64,000 bases of DNA. Origin: Chitinophaga barathri (GTDB lineage Bacteria; Bacteroidota; Bacteroidia; Chitinophagales; Chitinophagaceae). Each line of letters opens with the position of its first letter. The stretch's first letter is position 1. The translations under genes were made by a program, and so were the position numbers. The stretch lies in NCBI RefSeq assembly GCF_003807585.1, contig NZ_RMBX01000001.1:434001-498000 (forward strand). Direction: 5' to 3'. A model generated the notes under the pieces. The model was not told where the DNA came from and ran no database searches. It was given only the letters and a program-made list of their open reading frames with translations. This document shows positions 63,798 through 64,000 of this stretch, piece after piece.

Positions 63798-64000
63798 TTA
63801 CTCCTCAATAAATATTTCGTTCTTAACGATCCGGTATTTAAATGAACCGGTGAATTGCAGGGCGCTCAGCGCCTGTTCAAGCGTTTCATCCTCAAAAACG
63901 CCTGTGAATCTGTAGTTTTTAACCGTGGTGTCTGCAAAATTGATCTTTACGTTATACCAACGTTCGATTTTGGCTGCAAGGCTATAAAAAGGTTCACTGG
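63798..64000 (-). CDS. FecR-family anti-sigma factor, C-terminal end only (locus C)
   Basis: The last 66 codons of a gene that enters from the right edge. The protein ends with a DUF4974 domain as in the FecR proteins of loci A and B: IERWYNVKINFADTTVKNYR, then FEDETLEQALSALQFTGSF, and the stop. It is 155 bp before the STN-containing SusC on the same strand. The rest of the gene and its presumed sigma factor lie beyond the window. Confidence 0.88.
   Translation of the reverse strand, partial: SEPFYSLAAKIERWYNVKINFADTTVKNYRFTGVFEDETLEQALSALQFTGSFKYRIVKNEIFIEE

Noticed and set aside
1-64000. CRISPR arrays, tRNA or rRNA genes, insertion sequences or phage genes
   Set aside because: No regular repeat-spacer pattern, cloverleaf, rRNA-like block, transposase or phage motif was found when reading both strands; small RNA genes could still be missed by eye.

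Overview
The window looks like chromosomal DNA of a glycan-degrading member of the Bacteroidota, probably near Chitinophagaceae. The basis is five SusC/SusD outer-membrane transporter pairs, ECF sigma/FecR pairs wired to STN-containing SusC proteins, a LytS/LytTR system, lipoprotein signals of the Bacteroidota type, and several start regions rich in A. This placement is by family content only; no rRNA, tRNA, CRISPR array or insertion sequence was found.

Region 1 (1-20833) is a polysaccharide-utilization locus under a LacI-type regulator. On the minus strand, in transcription order, lie susC, susD, susC, susD, a GH79-like glucuronidase lipoprotein, a helical secreted protein, an exported FAD oxidoreductase ending in SLH-like repeats, and a heparinase II/III-like lyase. 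The lacI-type gene is on the plus strand and is divergent from another large secreted protein that runs off the left edge. A 35-bp double palindrome (two 16-bp sites, 19 bp apart) occurs both before lacI and before the first susC, in the same orientation towards each gene, so it is the likely operator. The enzymes suggest a uronic-acid-containing glycan.

Region 2 (21044-36470) is mostly not about glycan uptake. It has a lone receiver-domain protein, a small membrane protein, an anchored cupin, a TPR protein, an OmpA-domain protein, an unknown exported protein, a LytS-type kinase with a LytTR regulator, and a tripartite RND efflux operon preceded by an AraC-family gene. Two 12-bp direct repeats exactly 20 bp apart sit before the efflux genes.

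Region 3 (36489-64000) holds three consecutive minus-strand loci of the sigma/FecR/SusC/SusD type. Locus C (right, cut by the window edge) carries an esterase-GH5 fusion, a GH78-like rhamnosidase and a small cupin. Locus B carries a GH28-like enzyme. Locus A carries an exported pyruvyltransferase-family protein. Pectin- or hemicellulose-type plant glycans are plausible substrates.

The most interesting signal is shared by these three loci. Each fecR-susC gap contains a hairpin followed by a T-tract on the plus strand, opposite to the genes. In each locus a TAnnTTTG-like element, also on the plus strand, overlaps the susC start codon. The arrangement predicts short antisense RNAs against the susC leader, like the DonS-type RNAs known from Bacteroides. 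The two LacI-controlled susC genes lack it. Region 3 also has strong terminator hairpins, including three in a row at 53363-53546 that insulate locus B from locus C.
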